Positions 37,509 to 45,457 of a stretch of 45,457 nt of DNA are shown here, piece after piece. Position numbers and translations under genes: made by a program. Numbering within the stretch: position 1 is the first letter of the stretch; every line of letters begins with the position of its first letter. The notes beneath the pieces are model-generated. The model saw nothing but the letters and a program-made list of their open reading frames with translations. It made no database searches and was not told the origin of the DNA. Source of the DNA: a virus; IMG/VR virus record IMGVR_UViG_3300020463_001463, positions 1 to 45,457 of that record; one strand, 5' to 3'.

Positions 37509-38826
37509 CTCTAAATCTTTCATATTTGTAACCAATTGATTCATTTAGTTCTGCAAAAAACGGTATGTGATCAAATAAAGTGGTACTTTTATTTAAGTCA
37601 ATGAAAGACGCACGTTTAAAGAAACTTTCAAGAGCTATGGGGTTATGAGGTCTCTCCAGCTCTTTTATCAACATTTTCATTTTTTTTACTTTAGGGTGTA
37701 ATCCATTTTTTGTTAAATCAGTTGCATCATACCACTTCCGTGTTCTGCATATAATGTCTTGTTTAATCTTGTCTGGTATAATTTGTATACAACACCATTC
37801 ATTTTGCACAAGATTAAGATTAACCTTAGTCTCAGTCATTTGATACAATTCTTCGATCAACTCAGGTAATCTTATAACATTGTAACCTCCTATACTAGTA
37901 TTACAACTAAAGTTTAAACCTGCTTCTATTACTTGCTGTATGTTATTTTCTACTTTACTCCAAATTGTACCAGCTCTTATCCATTCTGCACGAAGTCCAG
38001 TTTCATCTATACTGCCTTCAATACTTACTTTTTCAAATGGAAATTGTTTCCAATAGTCTATTGCTGTTTCGCCTTTGTAGTCAATCTTAAGCATGTTAGT
38101 GTTATACTTAATTTTAACATCGAACCTTTTATTTTCTACTAACTTTTTAAGTATATACCAATGCTCGTCCATGATTAGAGGTTCACCTCCAGCAAAGTAA
38201 ATGTGTTCAACATCCTCGATATGTTTGTCTACAAATTCTTTGTGTGGCACAGTTCTTATTTTACCTGGAACTTCTTCAATTCTATTTTTCCAAATACTTA
38301 ACATTGCATCTTTTTTAATAGTTTGTTCTGTGAAATATGATAGCTTGTTTTTAATATCTTGTGTCCATAAACTGCTCCATTCCGGATCACACATAACACA
38401 ATTCATATTACAGATATTACTCCACCGTAGATCCCAATACTTGATTTTGTAATCATATATAGTGCCATCAGCTTTTGTGTTTGGAATATTATCTAAGACT
38501 TCTTTCGCCCATGCTTGATTGTTTGCAAAATGTCTAGGACTGTGCAAATTTAATTTTTCAAATGCTATGCATTTACCGCATGTATCTTCTGGCAAAACAC
38601 CATTCAACATATCCAGTCTAAGTTTTCGAATCTTTTCTCCATTGAAGATTTCATCAACGTCTTGATGTTTGACGTTGCCTAAAACATTAGGTGTTCTCCT
38701 TTGATGACAGCAAGGCCATACATCACCTTGTGGATTGATGTTTATATGGCTCCAAGGATATACACAGATTTTGTTGTTTTCAGAGAATCTGTCAAGGTCT
38801 TCGTGAAGCCTCATATCATTATTCAT
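37432..38826 (-). CDS. Radical SAM protein with SPASM/twitch-like part, 464 aa
   Basis: Contains the radical SAM cluster motif SNICNMNCVMCDPEW (CX3CX2C, about residues 136-150) and IYFAGGEPLIMDEHW (SAM binding). Before it lies a twitch/SPASM-like cysteine block: CVYPWSHININPQGDVWPCC (21-40) and C-G-K-C near 83. Such proteins modify peptides or other macromolecules; I know them from marine T4-like phages as twitch-domain radical SAM proteins, without a proven substrate. Starts at ATG 38826 in ATGA overlap with the 1270-residue gene; residues 5-9 read MRLHE, like the leaders nearby. The last 20 residues are Ser/Asn rich and overlap the next gene. Confidence 0.88.
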   Translation of the reverse strand: MNNDMRLHEDLDRFSENNKICVYPWSHININPQGDVWPCCHQRRTPNVLGNVKHQDVDEIFNGEKIRKLRLDMLNGVLPEDTCGKCIAFEKLNLHSPRHFANNQAWAKEVLDNIPNTKADGTIYDYKIKYWDLRWSNICNMNCVMCDPEWSSLWTQDIKNKLSYFTEQTIKKDAMLSIWKNRIEEVPGKIRTVPHKEFVDKHIEDVEHIYFAGGEPLIMDEHWYILKKLVENKRFDVKIKYNTNMLKIDYKGETAIDYWKQFPFEKVSIEGSIDETGLRAEWIRAGTIWSKVENNIQQVIEAGLNFSCNTSIGGYNVIRLPELIEELYQMTETKVNLNLVQNEWCCIQIIPDKIKQDIICRTRKWYDATDLTKNGLHPKVKKMKMLIKELERPHNPIALESFFKRASFIDLNKSTTLFDHIPFFAELNESIGYKYERFRDEFIEKSISKRNSSTSSNLHSCLSN

Positions 38827-41800
38827 TTATTCTTATTTTTACCTCGTCGCATGTTAAGTTGCCACTGCGCCATGCGTCTCTTTTCACCTGTTGAATTTTT
38901 GGCAATTTTTTCTAGCTGTGCTATTGTTGCGTTTTTGGGAATACCTACACGTTTGCTAAGTCCTTTGCGTCCTGGCTTCTTTCCGTCTGCAAAGTTTTCA
39001 TCCATCATTGCTAGTTTGGCGGCAATAGCCATTTGTCTGCGTTTCTCTTTGTTTTTGCCTTTGAACTGTGGCGCATCACTTTTGTAAAAGTCGTCAATGA
39101 CATCTCCCATTGGAGTATCTTTATTGATCTTCTCAAACATTGTATTACCATATGTATCTAAATATTCTGCTTGTAGTTCACGCCAATTTATTTTGTTTCC
39201 AGTTTGATTAGCAATCATCTGTGCATAGTAACCAAGTGTATGTCTTAGTTTGCCACCAGTTTCTTTATACTTTCTTTGAAGTATTTTATGCAAAAATTCT
39301 GCCGCTTTCATATACTGTGATTTGTTTATTACATGACTAGCTTTACGAGCAATAACACCAAAAGGTCCTTCTTCGTTTATCCCTTTAACAATTTCCACAC
39401 TACTTAAATCAACAGGGCCAGCAATCCAATATTCATCAATTTCTTCTGGTTCATATAGGTATGCATCATCATAAACACTAGGGTTTTTCATATGCATTGT
39501 TTGTAGATATGTTCTGTTTCCAGCTATTGGATATATTTTATTGTTAATTGTACTTGAGTCAATTCGTATAAGTGTGTTACCTTCCCAACTGCTAATATGT
39601 TGTTCGTCAGTAAAACTATTGCCTTTTACAAAATCATCTATAGACTCTATGTAATGTGCATATCCTCTCTTTAAGGGTAATTTTTTTGCATCAATATACT
39701 TTTGAAATTGAGGCATGTCAACCCATTTGTACAGATATTTTGGTATTGATGTATCTTCTTGTAATTTTTCATTCATAGTTTTCAATAGTTCGTCTTTGCT
39801 TGCACTAAAGTTACCAGCTTTCCATTGATTGCGTAGTGCCATAAGTGTTTTGCCTATAGCAGGACCACGTTCATGTCCCATCTTTATTAGATCATTGCCA
39901 TCTACAGGAAACTCTGGTGCTTTGAAAGATTTTATATATTGTATCATATCATCTTGGTTGTTGTATCTAGCAAGTGCATCTAGTTGTGTTCTATCAAATC
40001 CATCTGCCATCTGATCAGTGTACCACTTTTTATCGTGTGTTTGACCTTTTTGACTTATAAGAAAACCCAGCTTGCTTTTTTCTTCGTTGCTCATTTTCCA
40101 ACGTACACCAACTGATTCATCATCAGTTATTCTTGCTAGGTTAATAATTGGATCTCCACCGTCCATTATATCTTGCGATGGTTTAACATCTAAACCAATT
40201 GCATCAAGCACACCAGTTTTTTGCATTGCGCCTAGTATTTGCTGTATGTTTGAACCGCTGAGTATTTTACCCATTTCCATCCATACACGTTCAACACTGA
40301 GTTGTTTTAGTCCATCAGTATTATTAGCTATGGCTTGCATTGTTTCTCTGTCAAATGTAGGTGTATCTAATCTACCTTGAAATCTAAAGTAACGCAATGT
40401 ACGCAAGTAATCTTCTTTGATACGCTCTTCTGGGTCACCAACAAACCTAGTTACTTTGTCTTGTAGGTCATCCATGCCGCCGTGATAGTCATACAAGTTA
40501 CCTACAAAGTCCATGCTCATAGCATTATATGTTAGGTCTCTACGTTTAGCATCTTCTTCCCAACTACGCACAAACTCTACTTCTGCACGTCTACCATCTG
40601 TTTCAACATCTGCTCTTAGTGTTGTAACTTCAAACTCTTCGCCATTTATTACTGCGGTAATAGTTCCATGTTCTATACCCGTGGGTATATGACGCACACC
40701 TGCACTGTCAAACATCTTTTGCATTTCTTGTGGTGTTGCATCTGTTGCTAGGTCTATATCTTTGGGTGTTTTATTTAAAGCAAGATCTCTTACTGCTCCG
40801 CCAACAATTCGTATCTCATGTCCGCCTCTGTTAAAGATATTTGATAGCTTGTTAAGTTCGTCGGTTATTTCAAACTTTTTTTTTAGTTCAAGTTTTTCTA
40901 CGTCTTCGCCCATAACTTTTTGTTTAATTTTTTGCCACCAAGCTAGTTGTTGATTGTTGTTACCATTACTTGAACTTGTATTTTTCTTAATAGGTTTGTT
41001 TTGGCTACCCCAATTGATTTTTTGTGCTAAACTACCGGGTGCATTTTCTACAGGAAATTCTTTGTTGGGTGTTTTAAAATCCTGTTTTCTCATAACAGTT
41101 TTAGCGATCAAATCCAACTCATTGTTCTTGTCGTCCCATTGTAATACAAATGGCAAGTTTATATTTGTTTGCAAATCTTTCATTACGGCTTGACTGTTAG
41201 GACCCATCTGTGCAATAGGTTTACCCCACCGCTTGTATTCTTGTTTAAATAATCTTGTCAGCTCACTCATTGTAATTGGTTTCTTATTACGCACATCATT
41301 TACTCTATCCATAAAATGTCTAGTAAATTCTACGTCAATACCAACTTTGCCAAACAGTCTATCTGCAAATTTTTCTAGTTGTTCTACATCAACTTTTTGT
41401 ATACCTTCACTCATATTCAATTGTTGTTTAGGTATGTTTTGTGTTACACTAGCTTTTTTACCTTGTCCTAAAGTATAGTCCACTTTGACTTGTTTAGAAC
41501 CGTCGTATCGTTGTTTTGCCTGAGTACTAAAACCGCCTATACTTGTTTTTGCTGTGTTTGTGTATCCAGTCTCCGGACTACCTTTTACATCTAGTGTAGT
41601 GCCACCTGACTTGTAATTTGCTTGTCCATACCCTGGTGTGCTATCAGGTCTAAATGTTTGTGTTGCTTGAAAGCCACCTACTCTAGGAGTACTAACACTT
41701 CTTATACCACCACTACGATCTTTTACAACTGTACCTGCATCACTTCGTGTAGTTATTCTATTTGCTTTTTTGTTCACAGTAGTTTGTACACCTGTGTTAG

Positions 41801-42635
41801 GATTGGTTGTATTAACTTCTGCTTCTCTAAGATAAGGCAAGTCAAACCAATGTTTAAACCATTCCGGAGATCCGATTTCTAAGCCTTTCTTCTTTTCTAG
41901 GCGTCGACGTTCTGTGCCAGTGACACTCATATTTTCTTTAAGTTCGTCTGGCAACATTGCCAAAGCGGCGGATCTTAAATTACTATCACCTTTTGTCATT
42001 ACTCGTAACAGGTCTGCTTTTTCTTTCATGTATACTTTGGCAAACTTAGGATCATTTTGCATAATATCTTTGCCATTGCTTATCAAGTCAGCATACTTTA
42101 TTGTCTGTGCTTCAGCACTAACACCTGCTAGCTTATCTCTATCAATACCTTTTCTTACTGCCCTGTTGCCATCTTCTGGTTTACTTACATCAGTAAGTTC
42201 TACAACCAGTTTAGCAATACGAGGACCAAATTCTTTCATTACATCAGCTGAAGTAACACTTGTATCTTCTACTGTGTCGTGTAATAATGCCGCGGCTTGC
42301 ATATCTTCACTGCCGCCTGCGCCTTTTACAATACGTCTTACTTCATCTAAATGCACATAGTATGGATCACCTGTGTACTTGCGTTGATGATCTTTATGAG
42401 CCTGTTGTGCAAACATTTCTGCACGTTGTACAGTTGTTAATTCGTCTTCAGTTAATCCCAAGTTAAATGCAACATTAGGACTAGCACCTGGCACACCTAA
42501 CGACTGTGGTTTGCCATTTTTGTTCATAGGAAATAATTTTTTAGCTTGACGTTCTGTTTCACCTGGCTGAACATCAGGTGTAGTGTTTACACCTTTAACA
42601 ATTCTTCCATCTTCTGTCAAGTCACTTATTTTCAT
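38823..42635 (-). CDS. HD domain-tRNA nucleotidyltransferase fusion, putative head protein, 1270 aa
   Basis: Leader MKISDLTE (L-T-E at 6-8). Residues about 70-230 are a RelA/SpoT-type HD domain: H-x-D-E-V-R-R-I-V and AALLHDTVEDT with H119-D120. Residues about 430-520 form a module (VEFTRHFMDRVNDVRNKKPI) common in marine-phage virion proteins. Residues about 590-770 are a class II CCA-adding/poly(A) polymerase head: IRIVGGAVRDLAL (609-621), DIDLATDATP (626-635), EEDAKRRDLTYNAM (693-706) and EDYLRTLRYFRFQGRL. Residues about 1000-1110 are an unassigned domain (YLYKWVDMPQFQKYI). The C-terminus is basic (FKGKNKEKRRQMAIAAKLAM; KRVGIPKNATIAQLEKIAKN). TAATG overlap with the lysin gene upstream. Whether the enzyme acts in the virion is inference. 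Confidence 0.82.
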   Translation of the reverse strand: MKISDLTEDGRIVKGVNTTPDVQPGETERQAKKLFPMNKNGKPQSLGVPGASPNVAFNLGLTEDELTTVQRAEMFAQQAHKDHQRKYTGDPYYVHLDEVRRIVKGAGGSEDMQAAALLHDTVEDTSVTSADVMKEFGPRIAKLVVELTDVSKPEDGNRAVRKGIDRDKLAGVSAEAQTIKYADLISNGKDIMQNDPKFAKVYMKEKADLLRVMTKGDSNLRSAALAMLPDELKENMSVTGTERRRLEKKKGLEIGSPEWFKHWFDLPYLREAEVNTTNPNTGVQTTVNKKANRITTRSDAGTVVKDRSGGIRSVSTPRVGGFQATQTFRPDSTPGYGQANYKSGGTTLDVKGSPETGYTNTAKTSIGGFSTQAKQRYDGSKQVKVDYTLGQGKKASVTQNIPKQQLNMSEGIQKVDVEQLEKFADRLFGKVGIDVEFTRHFMDRVNDVRNKKPITMSELTRLFKQEYKRWGKPIAQMGPNSQAVMKDLQTNINLPFVLQWDDKNNELDLIAKTVMRKQDFKTPNKEFPVENAPGSLAQKINWGSQNKPIKKNTSSSNGNNNQQLAWWQKIKQKVMGEDVEKLELKKKFEITDELNKLSNIFNRGGHEIRIVGGAVRDLALNKTPKDIDLATDATPQEMQKMFDSAGVRHIPTGIEHGTITAVINGEEFEVTTLRADVETDGRRAEVEFVRSWEEDAKRRDLTYNAMSMDFVGNLYDYHGGMDDLQDKVTRFVGDPEERIKEDYLRTLRYFRFQGRLDTPTFDRETMQAIANNTDGLKQLSVERVWMEMGKILSGSNIQQILGAMQKTGVLDAIGLDVKPSQDIMDGGDPIINLARITDDESVGVRWKMSNEEKSKLGFLISQKGQTHDKKWYTDQMADGFDRTQLDALARYNNQDDMIQYIKSFKAPEFPVDGNDLIKMGHERGPAIGKTLMALRNQWKAGNFSASKDELLKTMNEKLQEDTSIPKYLYKWVDMPQFQKYIDAKKLPLKRGYAHYIESIDDFVKGNSFTDEQHISSWEGNTLIRIDSSTINNKIYPIAGNRTYLQTMHMKNPSVYDDAYLYEPEEIDEYWIAGPVDLSSVEIVKGINEEGPFGVIARKASHVINKSQYMKAAEFLHKILQRKYKETGGKLRHTLGYYAQMIANQTGNKINWRELQAEYLDTYGNTMFEKINKDTPMGDVIDDFYKSDAPQFKGKNKEKRRQMAIAAKLAMMDENFADGKKPGRKGLSKRVGIPKNATIAQLEKIAKNSTGEKRRMAQWQLNMRRGKNKNK

Positions 42636-43402
42636 TATGCACTACTTATCGGTGAAATTTTATTCAATGCAGTAACAGTTTGATCACCTGCTACGCCGTC
42701 TACTGACAATCCATAATCTTTTTGAAATTTTTGTACTGCTCGTCTTGTAGCTGGACCAAAATCTCCATCAGCGCCGGCTTTACCTAAATTATATCCAAGT
42801 CCTATTAGCCTTGCTTGTAAATCTCGTACACTTTGTCCTGTTGTTCCACGTCTTATATTATATCTACTTGTACCAGGTCCTGGTAACATAGCTGTATCAA
42901 CTCCTGTGCTAGGTGGAGTATACACTGCTGGTTGTACAGTAGCAGGCTTGTCCATTGGTTTACCTGATGCAAGTGTTATACCCGAACGTATAACATCTGG
43001 TGTAAAATATCCTGATCCTTTACCACCTTCAAAGTCGATCATTTGCTTCATTACTTTTGCTTGTAGTTCTGGATTTTTAGCAAAGTCAACTTCAGCATTA
43101 GAATCAACTCCAATATTTTTAGAAACATAGTTAGCATAAGCATCTGGATCATTATTATCACCCGCTGGTGCCCATCTAGCAACAATATCTTTTATTGTTT
43201 TTAATCCGTACTTCTTTTGATAGTTGTTTAGAATTTTTGCCATTGCTCTTGCACCCATTTCAGGTGAATCAAACTTTACAAATTTCCCATCATCGCCGCT
43301 TGCACCTTGCCAGTCATCTCCACTTATTTTGATGTTTCCTGGATTGTTATTTCTAACATTCCTTGGCATTCTTGGTGCTTCTGTTAATTCATGTAATCTC
43401 AT
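42635..43402 (-). CDS. Virion-type lysin with peptidoglycan-binding domain
   Basis: Leader MRLHELTE (L-T-E at 6-8), then RNNNPGNIKIS (17-27), the N-N-P-G-N-I signature of phage structural muralytic domains, with FDSPEMGARAMAKILNNYQK. Residues about 186-250 form a PG_binding_1 domain (VRDLQARLIGLGYNLGKAGA, GDFGPATRRAVQKFQ, VDGVAGDQTVTALN). It would open the cell wall at infection. That a wall-cutting protein carries the same leader as head proteins is notable; otherwise it would be a tail lysin. TAATG overlaps at both ends. Confidence 0.85.
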   Translation of the reverse strand: MRLHELTEAPRMPRNVRNNNPGNIKISGDDWQGASGDDGKFVKFDSPEMGARAMAKILNNYQKKYGLKTIKDIVARWAPAGDNNDPDAYANYVSKNIGVDSNAEVDFAKNPELQAKVMKQMIDFEGGKGSGYFTPDVIRSGITLASGKPMDKPATVQPAVYTPPSTGVDTAMLPGPGTSRYNIRRGTTGQSVRDLQARLIGLGYNLGKAGADGDFGPATRRAVQKFQKDYGLSVDGVAGDQTVTALNKISPISSA

Positions 43403-43785
43403 TATAAGTTTCCTCTGAATGTATTAGTTGTATTCAGCTTAGTACTGCCTTTGGGTTTTGTTGTAGTTGTTGTAATTTTAGCATTAACACTAGGAAATCT
43501 TGTTACTTTGCTACCTTTGTCAGTTCTAGTTGTTTGTGTATAACCGCCGCCACTAAAGTCAGTTGTCATTGATGCATTATATGATGCATCTTTATTTGTT
43601 CTAGCTTTGTCAAAAGCGGCACTAGTACCAGGAATAATCTCATCAGCATCTTTGTCTAATGATTTTTTATCCCATCCAGAACCTAATTGTTTTTGATAAA
43701 AAGGACTAACCTTGTCTCCATCTGGCTGATACTCTGGAGCACCTTTTACCATTTTGTAGCCTTTTTCTAATTCGTATAATCTCAT
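43402..43785 (-). CDS. Low-complexity protein with MRLYEL leader, 127 aa
   Basis: Starts MRLYELEKGYKMVKGAPEY. The rest is short of hydrophobic residues, rich in T, S, K and G (TDFSGGGYTQTTRTDKGSK, AKITTTTTKPKGSTKLN), like the region 280-400 of the 1270-residue protein. Possibly disordered or beta-rich, part of the head-internal set. Overlaps the lysin as TAATG. Confidence 0.65.
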   Translation of the reverse strand: MRLYELEKGYKMVKGAPEYQPDGDKVSPFYQKQLGSGWDKKSLDKDADEIIPGTSAAFDKARTNKDASYNASMTTDFSGGGYTQTTRTDKGSKVTRFPSVNAKITTTTTKPKGSTKLNTTNTFRGNL

Positions 43786-43793
43786 GGTCTTTC

Positions 43794-45116
43794 CTACGTC
43801 AGCATTGTTAATAGTTGCAGGATCGCCTGCGGGTTAAGGGTTTGTCTATTAGCAGTTAAACTTTGTACACCTCTTCTCATCAAGTCAGCATCTTGGGGTT
43901 GAATGTTTTGCCTACTCTCTAATTGTTGTATATAACTGAATATTCCATTTGTGTCAATAGGTAATTCTTGTTGTTCTTCTTCTTGTTCTTTTTGTATGTT
44001 TCTACTTCGAGCACCACCTTGTTTGCGTATTGCTTGTAGTCCATCGAGTGCATCAATTAGTGCAGAAAGTTTTGTTAAAAATACTTTATTGTTGTTTAAC
44101 TGATAGTCGGCAAAACGCATTCCGTCTGTACCTTGCTTCATACGATCTACTAATTCCATAGCACTTTGTATTAAATTTTTCATCAATCCTTCAATACTCA
44201 TTGTGCCGTAACCTGGCACTGCTACTGTGCTTTTCATTGGTGTTTCTTTATCAAAGTCATAAAGTTCTTCTGTATAGATGTCTTTGTAAGTTGTTTTAGG
44301 AAATGCTTTTACTAGTTTTAATAGTTCATCAGCATCCATGTTTACTTTGAATACTTCAACAGCATCTCTTGTGTTCCATGCTACTAACCATCTATGATGT
44401 CCGTCAATTATGTAATTGTCTTCACTAGCAATAATTGGCTTCTTAGGTTTGCCCGCTTGCATCTTAGCTAGCTGTCTTTCAACACCAGCATTGCTGAATT
44501 CACCTTGTGTTGCTTTAAGTGACTTTGCAGGCATAGTTTGTTTTGTAAACTCTGCACCATTGTCTTTGAGGTATTCAATAAACTCAGGATAGTCTTTTGT
44601 AGCTACTTGTGGCATTTCTGCACGTTTAACACCTTTGGTATCTACACTGTCAGGTTTTTCAATTTTAAGTTCGTTGAGATATTCTAGTGTAATTTCTTTG
44701 GCGGCTTCTACCATTATACTGTGTACATGTTTTGCAACTGAATCTGTAACTCCTATAGTTTTAAGAGCTCCCATTGCATCACCCTTTTTAAATTGATCAA
44801 ATGCACCTGGATATCTGTCTTTTACTTTATCTCGTATTTCGAGACCTTTATTAATTCTGTCCTGTGGGATTTTATTTGCCGCTCCATACATTTTAGCACC
44901 AATTTTACCAATGTTAGCATAGGCTCCATACGCCTTACCCATTGCCTTTACCCAACCTGGATTTTGCTTAACAAATGCTTTTACATCACTTTTGCTATTA
45001 GCATTGTAGCCAAACTGTCCCATAAATTGACCTATCTCAGGATTCTGCTGAGTTGCTTGCGACCATAAATCCCACCATTCGGTTAAGATAAATTCATTTA
45101 TTTGATTAATTTTCAT
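43794..45116 (-). CDS. Putative head protein with ParB-like domain, 440 aa
   Basis: Start ATG 45116; a TTG nine bases upstream adds little. Leader MKINQINEFILTE (L-T-E at 11-13). Residues 14-165 are helical. Then comes a second leader-like piece, YLNELKIEKPDSVDTKG, followed by a ParB/Srx-like domain with IIDGHHRWLVAW (about residue 235) as the catalytic-type D-G-H-H-R motif. The C-terminal third is helical with a Q/E-rich linker (QKEQEEEQQELP). ParB-like domains can be nucleases or CTPases; here function is unknown. It looks like two modules fused. Confidence 0.75.
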   Translation of the reverse strand: MKINQINEFILTEWWDLWSQATQQNPEIGQFMGQFGYNANSKSDVKAFVKQNPGWVKAMGKAYGAYANIGKIGAKMYGAANKIPQDRINKGLEIRDKVKDRYPGAFDQFKKGDAMGALKTIGVTDSVAKHVHSIMVEAAKEITLEYLNELKIEKPDSVDTKGVKRAEMPQVATKDYPEFIEYLKDNGAEFTKQTMPAKSLKATQGEFSNAGVERQLAKMQAGKPKKPIIASEDNYIIDGHHRWLVAWNTRDAVEVFKVNMDADELLKLVKAFPKTTYKDIYTEELYDFDKETPMKSTVAVPGYGTMSIEGLMKNLIQSAMELVDRMKQGTDGMRFADYQLNNNKVFLTKLSALIDALDGLQAIRKQGGARSRNIQKEQEEEQQELPIDTNGIFSYIQQLESRQNIQPQDADLMRRGVQSLTANRQTLNPQAILQLLTMLT

Positions 45117-45121
45117 GTTCT

Positions 45122-45169
45122 TCAATCTCTACTACCTGGCTTTTCAATTTTTAGTTCTTGTAGTTTCAT
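45122..45169 (-). other. Mini-ORF of 15 codons resembling a leader
   Basis: Between the right-edge gene and the ParB-like gene, ATG 45169 opens a frame MKLQELKIEKPGSRD then TGA. It matches the internal N-E-L-K-I-E-K-P-D-S segment of the following protein almost exactly. It may be a relic of a duplicated gene start, or a short translated leader coupling the genes. Translation is not proven. Confidence 0.4.
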
Positions 45170-45170
45170 A

Positions 45171-45457
45171 CTACCACTTTCTACATGACCAATAACGTGC
45201 TTTATGCTTTGGTCCTGGATTATCACAGTTGTGTCTTGCTCTAAAACTTCTGCGTCTTGCAGGGTTTGATTTTTTAATCCTCATATTGGGATCACCGAAG
45301 TTAACTTTTACAACATTGCCTTTTGGGTTCTTTACATACACCTTAAACTTTTTAACATCACCACGCATGGGTTTGTTTAGTTTAACTTTACGTCCTTGAT
45401 ATTCTGCTTCGAATAGACCAGCTTCACAGTATGCAAGATAGCCATATTCTTCATGGA
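45171..45457 (-). CDS. Structural protein, C-terminal part (partial)
   Basis: The frame is open to the right edge, so the start is outside the window; 94 residues are visible. It contains EAGLFEAEYQGRKVKLNKPM, then V-Y-V-K-N-P-K-G-N-V-V-K-V-N-F-G-D-P-N and the basic Cys-pair end K-S-N-P-A-R-R-R-S-F-R-A-R-H-N-C, P-G-P-K-H-K-A-R-Y-W-S-C-R-K-W. I recognise this end from marine T4-like phages, attached to head proteins. The Cys pair and basic residues fit DNA or metal binding. An internal ATG at 45368 is not a likely start. Confidence 0.75.
   Translation of the reverse strand, partial: HEEYGYLAYCEAGLFEAEYQGRKVKLNKPMRGDVKKFKVYVKNPKGNVVKVNFGDPNMRIKKSNPARRRSFRARHNCDNPGPKHKARYWSCRKW

Noticed and set aside
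1-45457. tRNA genes, CRISPR arrays, insertion sequences or integrase
   Set aside because: I found no tRNA-like T-loop with a folding arm, no spaced direct repeats, and no transposase or integrase motif. Gaps between genes are too short for most of these.
1-45457. A queC gene to complete preQ0 synthesis
   Set aside because: No protein has the PP-loop S-G-G-x-D-S motif of QueC; it may lie outside the window or be supplied by the host.

Overview
The window is a piece of a T4-like myovirus genome, almost certainly a marine phage (Caudoviricetes). The evidence is a full-length T4 gp43-type family B DNA polymerase, a gp45-type sliding clamp, a GH19 endolysin, a virion-type lysin, and a block of short basic or low-complexity proteins of kinds I recognise from marine T4-like phages. 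Every gene I can support reads on the minus strand. No gap exceeds about 90 bases. Most junctions overlap as ATGA or TAATG, so genes run from the right edge to the left in long translationally coupled units. DNA is AT-rich. The host cannot be read from the sequence; a marine alphaproteobacterium or cyanobacterium are guesses.

Right block (about 28200-45457): putative head or virion proteins. These include a 1497-residue protein, a 1270-residue protein joining an HD domain to a tRNA-nucleotidyltransferase domain, a lysin with a peptidoglycan-binding domain, and a ParB-like protein. Many begin with the same kind of 6-15 residue leader (MRLHEL, MRLNELFE, MKISDLTE, MKVWEVIQE) that often ends in L/I-x-E, the T4 gp21 prohead-protease motif. 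I read these as capsid-targeting leaders. A radical SAM protein and a glycosyltransferase-like protein lie among them. At 28113-28220 there is a 35-residue, 12-cysteine metallothionein-like gene.

Lysis block (25441-27395): GH19 endolysin followed by four small proteins, three with a membrane segment; one fits a holin and one an inner-membrane spanin.

Replication and DNA-modification block (12194-25400): polymerase, ferredoxin-NADP reductase-like protein, DsbA-like protein, clamp, Smr protein, then a run containing a DpdA-type guanine transglycosylase, a QueD-like protein and GTP cyclohydrolase I. Interleaved are a Gfo/Idh oxidoreductase, an MDR dehydrogenase, a cytidylyltransferase, a glycosyltransferase and unknown proteins. 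QueE lies further left (1868-2812), coupled to a flavodoxin. Together these predict 7-deazaguanine modification of phage DNA. QueC is not in the window.

Accessory block (1-12107): behind a rho-independent terminator sits a complete ABC importer (binding protein, ATPase, permease) of the NitT/TauT/thiamine-precursor type, which is very unusual for a phage. It is followed by a 2-oxoglutarate oxygenase and an arylsulfotransferase-like propeller. Then come nucleotide salvage genes (phosphoribosyltransferases, thymidine kinase), a shortened UDP-glucose dehydrogenase-like protein, flavodoxin, queE, metK and a DUF454 membrane protein. This looks like a host-metabolism takeover module supplying nucleotides, SAM, reducing power and an imported small molecule.
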